Positions 60,050 through 64,000 of a stretch of DNA of 64,000 nt are shown here, one piece after another. The stretch comes from Blastomyces gilchristii SLH14081 (lineage: Eukaryota > Ascomycota > Eurotiomycetes > Onygenales > Ajellomycetaceae). The notes under the pieces are model-generated. The model worked only from the letters and a program-made list of their open reading frames with translations, searched no databases and had not been told where the DNA came from. The position numbers and the translations under genes were made by a program. Numbering within the stretch: position 1 is the first letter of the stretch; each line of letters opens with the position of its first letter. The stretch is taken from NCBI RefSeq assembly GCF_000003855.2, contig NW_003101673.1, positions 1,881,695 to 1,945,694 on the forward strand. The letters run 5' to 3'.

Positions 60050-60840
60050 ATGGCTCAAGTCGACATCCAAACCTCGTCATGGAAGCTCGTTGAGGTCGGC
60101 CGTGTTGTGCTGATCCGGAGCGGTCCTTACACGGGAAAGCTGGCTGTTATCGTTGAGATAATCGATCACAAGCGCGTACGTTTCCATGATCCCCTTTTTA
60201 TACCGATTTTCAATATATACAGGATGGGATGGGAGCGAAGACGGAAGAGGAAAATGAAAAAGAGAGAAATCTTAATTTTCTATGTTGAAATCGTGGATAC
60301 GTACGGAATTCTGATGGGAAAATTTGTGTTCGTTTTTAACAGGTCTTGGTCGATGGTCCCGCCGGCCAAGAGAACAAAGTCGTTCCTCGACATTCCCTCC
60401 CTCTCGCTCACGCCACCCTCACACCTTTCACCATCCCTAAACTCCCTCGCTCGGCTGGTACCGGACCCGTCAAGAAGCTCTGGGAGAAGGAGGAGATCGA
60501 TTCCAAATGGGCCAACAGCCAATTCGCCAAGAGGAGGGAACAGGCTGATCGGAGACGGAATCTCACCGACTTCGAACGGTTCAAGGTTATGAGACTGAAG
60601 AAACAGGTGCGTTTTTATTTCACTTGTTATTTGGGGATCATTGCGTTTTGCGCAGAAAAGAGCATTGTTATCCTTTCGATGGAATTTTCGTGGTTTCAGG
60701 AAACATTTGCGACTTCCCCGCCACCCAAGCGCATCCTCTTGATATGGAGAGATTTTTGCTAATAAATGCTTCTTTTGAACATACAGGCCCGCTCCGAGGT
60801 GCAAAAGGCACACGCTAAGATCCGTGCTTCTGCTTCATAA
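60050..60840 (+). CDS. RPL14: 60S ribosomal protein eL14
   Basis: Three exons: 60050-60175, 60343-60606 and 60787-60840, giving 147 residues. The N-terminal KOW-type segment ([34 protein letters not shown]) and the basic tail ([20 protein letters not shown], then [15 protein letters not shown]) are eL14. It is a structural protein of the large ribosomal subunit. Introns of 167 and 180 nt are long for this window but usual for ribosomal-protein genes. Confidence 0.95.
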
Positions 60841-61990
60841 ACGGTGTTGATGAGAGTTGGCTGTTGTGTGGGTTTGGGGGGAAAGGGAACAATGGATGGG
60901 TTTCTGGCGATGGGTCGAAGGAATCGCTTGATATCCATTTTGTTCCTGAAAAACTGCTGTGTACACAATTTCATTTGAGAATTTGAAACGGCGAAATCAT
61001 TCAAACATTTTTTTTTCTCTTTTGTTAAAACATATACATTAATCCGGTGCAATTGATGGTTTACTTCGCAATCCGGTTGCTCCACTGACCCCTACGATGA
61101 TGCTTTGGAAAACGGGATCGTTATAAAACTAGGTGAACTAGATGAACCTATCCCTCCGAACGAATGCTCGTTATCTTATCAGGTTCATCAACACCAGACT
61201 AGCGATCCATATGGGCGTCTTTCTAACACCATTTGGACCCGAAAGGCGCCTGCTTCCGATGAGCATCTCTTTAAAAGTCACTCTCAACAAAAGTACATGT
61301 CCTAGAAAAAAGTCCATTTACAAACTTAGTATTTACGCCCAAATACTCCGTACGGAGTACTGAGTTGGGCATTTCAATTTCATTAGACCTGGTTTATACG
61401 CATAGTATCATTATCCGTGGATCTGGTAAATCCTTGGGACAATGCTTAAATATGCAGTTTTCTATTTATATAGATAAATCGCAGTTATGCTAGTAGCATC
61501 GGCATCGGAATATGCCGTGTAGACATGTATTTGCAATCGTGTTGCAGTGACTATCGCAGTATTATAATATCACAGCCGAGTGTTGAATGGACAGCCGATA
61601 TGTATCGATCGATATGTGGCTGGCCGTGGGTTGCTCGCTAACAGAATTCGGCAAGGCGCCCAGGTCAGGTGGTCGGCGACCTCACACAGCTTCCACCGCA
61701 GAACAGAACAAGAACTCCAGCAAACGCTGCGAACAAAAATTACCCACGCCCACGCCCATCTCCCTTCTGTCGCCAAGGTATGTGCCAGTGTATTCCCTAG
61801 TCCGAGATGAAATGATTCCCTGTGGCTTGAACATATAATTTCCCACCGTTGGGTGACAATGAGGGGGCGGGAAAAGTGGCCCTCACGCGCGCACATGGTC
61901 AAATATTTAATACAACAAAACTTTCTAACAAGAACACCCGTCATTGATTGGTAGCAGACTCTCTCACCTTCCGTCCCCTCAAAAACAAAC
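60841..61990. other. Intergenic between eL14 and NAC-alpha genes
   Basis: Contains the one complete palindrome TACTCCGTACGGAGTA (61344-61359). No gene supported. Confidence 0.55.
61344..61359. repeat. Perfect 16-bp palindrome, dispersed in the window
   Basis: TACTCCGTACGGAGTA reads the same on both strands. Half sites or near copies (TACTCCGTA or CGGAGTA) occur in non-coding DNA at about 20726, 21013, 32484, 32742, 32846, 33462, 34079, 45201 and 51868. I noticed none inside an exon. Confidence 0.75.
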
Positions 61991-62840
61991 ATGTCTTCCT
62001 CCCGGATAGAAGAGCTTCCCGACGACGAGGTCGTTACCAAGCCCACCGTCGAGGATGCCGCTGAGAGCTCAGAGTCCGAAGCTGAGGGTGCCGAGGAGCC
62101 CATCATCCCTGGTGGCGCTGCTGTCACTGTCCACTCCCGTAACGAGAAGAAGGCCCGAAAAGCCATTGGCAAGTTGGGCTTGAAGCACGTCCCTGGCATC
62201 ACTCGTGTTACTCTCCGCAGACCGAAGAATGTAAGGCGCCTGAAGAACCCCGGAAATTTTGCGTCGACGCCCCACTATGCTTGCCTATTGGCGCAATGGA
62301 CGTGCCCATTCGATTGAATTTCTCTATGCATTGACTGCATGCTAATTATGATTGCAATATCAGATTCTCTTCGTCATCAACCAACCAGATGTCTACCGAT
62401 CCCCATCTAGCAACACCTGGATGTAAGTTCTATTTATATTACCCCAGGCTTTCGGGACCAACTGCCTCTTATATAAGTAAGTACGTGTAAAGATCCAGCT
62501 AACCCAATCCAAAAGCATCTTCGGTGAGGCCAAGATCGAGGACCTGAATTCCCAGGCTCAAGCCTCCGCTGCTCAACAGCTTGCCGCCGAGGCCGCTAGC
62601 AACGAGCACGCCGGCCACGACCACGCTGGTCACGACCACGGCAAGGGCAAGGCCGTCGAGGGCGCTGAAAAGAAGGAGGAAGAGGAGGACGATGGGGAGG
62701 AGGTTGATGACACCGGGCTGGAAGCCAAGGACATTGAGTTGGTTATGGCTCAAGCGTCTGTGTCGCGGAAGAAGGCTGTCAAGGCCCTCAAGGAGAACGA
62801 TAACGATATAGTCAACTCTATCATGGCTCTGAGTGTATGA
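61991..62840 (+). CDS. EGD2: Nascent polypeptide-associated complex subunit alpha
   Basis: Three exons: 61991-62230, 62364-62422 and 62516-62840, giving 207 residues. The NAC domain spans about residues 45-105 ([40 protein letters not shown]), and a UBA domain ends the protein ([20 protein letters not shown]). Between them is a His-rich acidic linker ([16 protein letters not shown]). With the beta subunit it binds nascent chains at the ribosome exit. Introns are 133 and 93 nt. Confidence 0.95.
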
Positions 62841-63340
62841 TCTCAGCATATATAGCTGGCTGATTTCTTGCCTTGTTTCTCCTTTTCCTTCTTCTCGCTC
62901 TACTTTTTGAGTTATTTAGCAAAAAAATTTACAATCTTACACAACAGCCCTGGCCGCCTCTTTTCGTGATGATTTTGTCTTTTTATTCCCTGTATGGTTT
63001 TGGTAAAGAAATGCAAAATGGGGACTCAAAGTGGACAGCCTTATGTTATGAAACGAATTAACAAAACATTACCCAGGCCTCCCTCCATGTATGTAGTTTT
63101 AATTATATCCGGACCGGCTGCGTCCCCAATATCAATTCAGTGCTCTTATTCCTTTCCCTCTGAAATTTTTCGTCCGGCATAATTCCACGTTTTTTGACGC
63201 CAAGCCCAGAGAAATGTGTATCACGTGATTGTTCCATTCTCGCCAAGTTCTCGTCAAAAACAACTTCATCCCCTCAAATTCCGGCTCTTCACAGTTCAAT
63301 CCAGGTATTCCACCCGTCCAATTCCACTCCAACAATCACA
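62841..63340. other. Intergenic between NAC-alpha and ATP7
   Basis: 3' flank of NAC-alpha and promoter of ATP7. No gene seen. Confidence 0.5.
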
Positions 63341-64000
63341 ATGGCTGTATCAGTAAGTCAATTCACCCCTTAGCCTTCTCCCTCCATCGAATTCATCAAC
63401 ATTATCTCCTCCTGCCTCTTCCCACTCCACCCGGGGCCGAAGAGTCCGAAGCAAACAACCGATGGAGCTGACGTCGTGTGTCCAATCGTGGACACATCCC
63501 ACGACCAACAGCGGAGCGCAGCTCTCAAGCTCGACTGGGCGAAAGTGTCCACCTCCCTCGGCCTCCGGGGCCAGACCGCCACATCCCTCGCCGCCTTCAA
63601 GAAGCGCAACGATGATGCCCGCCGGAAGGTGCAGCTTCTCGAAGAGCAAGCGCAGACCGTCGACTTCTCGTACTACCGCAGCGTGCTGAAGAACCAAGCC
63701 GTCGTCGATGAGATCGAGAAGCACTTCAAAACATTCAAGCCCGCCACTTTCGATGTGAACAGGCAGCTCAAGGCCATCGAGGCGTTCGAGGCACAGGCTA
63801 TGAAGGACGCGGAGGAGACGAAGGGCAAGGTTGAGCTTGAGTTGCGGAGCCTTGAGAAGACGCTGGAGAATATTGAGACAGCGAGGCCGTTTGAGGACCT
63901 TACGGTCGTATGTTTTGGATCTCTCCTTAGAGATTTGTGTTTGTTTGGTTTGAGGTTTCCTTCGCTAATGGCTATTTTCTTCTTTCTTTCGCACTTGCGC
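63341..64000 (+). CDS. ATP7: ATP synthase subunit d, 3'-truncated by window edge
   Basis: A 12-nt first exon, 63341-63352 (MAVS), joins exon 63512-63907 across a 159-nt intron. The join reads [20 protein letters not shown], then [19 protein letters not shown], which is characteristic of fungal subunit d of the mitochondrial F1Fo ATP synthase peripheral stalk. 136 residues are visible. A GT donor at 63908 starts an intron that runs off the window, so the last exon is missing. The middle is a long helix ([20 protein letters not shown]). Confidence 0.93.

Noticed and set aside
61570..62202. 210-codon minus-strand frame opposite NAC-alpha
   Set aside because: It is antisense to a conserved spliced gene, with no motif of its own.
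1..64000. tRNA, rRNA, CRISPR array, origin or viral sequence
   Set aside because: I looked for B-box-like words (GGTTCGANNCC and complement), clover-leaf arrangements, regularly spaced direct repeats and viral motifs, and found none convincing. A covariance-model search could still find a tRNA.

Overview
The window is nuclear DNA of a filamentous ascomycete, probably a eurotiomycete and possibly Onygenales (that last step rests on overall similarity and is unverified). Reasons: genes interrupted by many short introns (mostly 53-110 nt, GT..AG, some with CTAAC/CTAAT-like branch sites), a Zn(II)2Cys6 regulator, a large-subunit catalase with a DJ-1/PfpI tail, a 7TM-RGS receptor, fungal MFS transporters, and large gene-poor stretches with decayed transposons. 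All exon joins below were worked out by hand from reading frame and splice sites.

Layout. 1-3121: 3' part of a GAS2/GAR-domain protein (+). 4517-7325: GYP7 Rab-GAP (-), 5 exons. 8303-12303: two adjacent Rieske-oxygenase-family genes (+). The first keeps the non-heme iron triad but has no Rieske cluster; the second keeps a membrane-anchored Rieske domain but has no catalytic iron motif. Together they look like one oxygenase divided over two genes, which is the most interesting feature here. 13341-14564: Mpv17/PMP22 family protein (+). 14.6-22.2 kb: gene desert with a reverse-transcriptase relic and a ~2.5 kb element with ~55 bp terminal inverted repeats that encloses a broken repetitive-family gene and a foldback repeat. 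22224-26490: 1399-residue protein with an F-box-like and a UBA-like segment (+). 27440-29829: large-subunit catalase (-). 30-34.7 kb: desert with low-complexity tracts. 34740-37182: Zn2Cys6 transcription factor (+). 38.0-39.7 kb: relics of a metallophosphoesterase and of a DUF7582-like protein (+). 40754-41998 YIF1 (-) and 42454-44538 SRP101 (+) are divergent secretory-pathway genes sharing a 455-bp promoter. 44.5-49.1 kb: desert with one tentative small gene. 49157-51006: MFS transporter (+). 52367-54319: allantoate-permease-like MFS gene with two apparent lesions (+). 55402-57420: 7TM-RGS receptor (-). 60050-60840 ribosomal protein eL14, 61991-62840 NAC-alpha, and 63341-end the start of ATP synthase subunit d (all +).

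The right end (60-64 kb) is a housekeeping block (translation, nascent-chain handling, ATP synthase). The YIF1/SRP101 pair serves ER targeting and ER-Golgi traffic. The accessory material (transposon relics, pseudogenes, the split oxygenase pair, the decaying transporter) lies in or beside the gene-poor stretches. No tRNA, rRNA, CRISPR array or viral gene was recognised.
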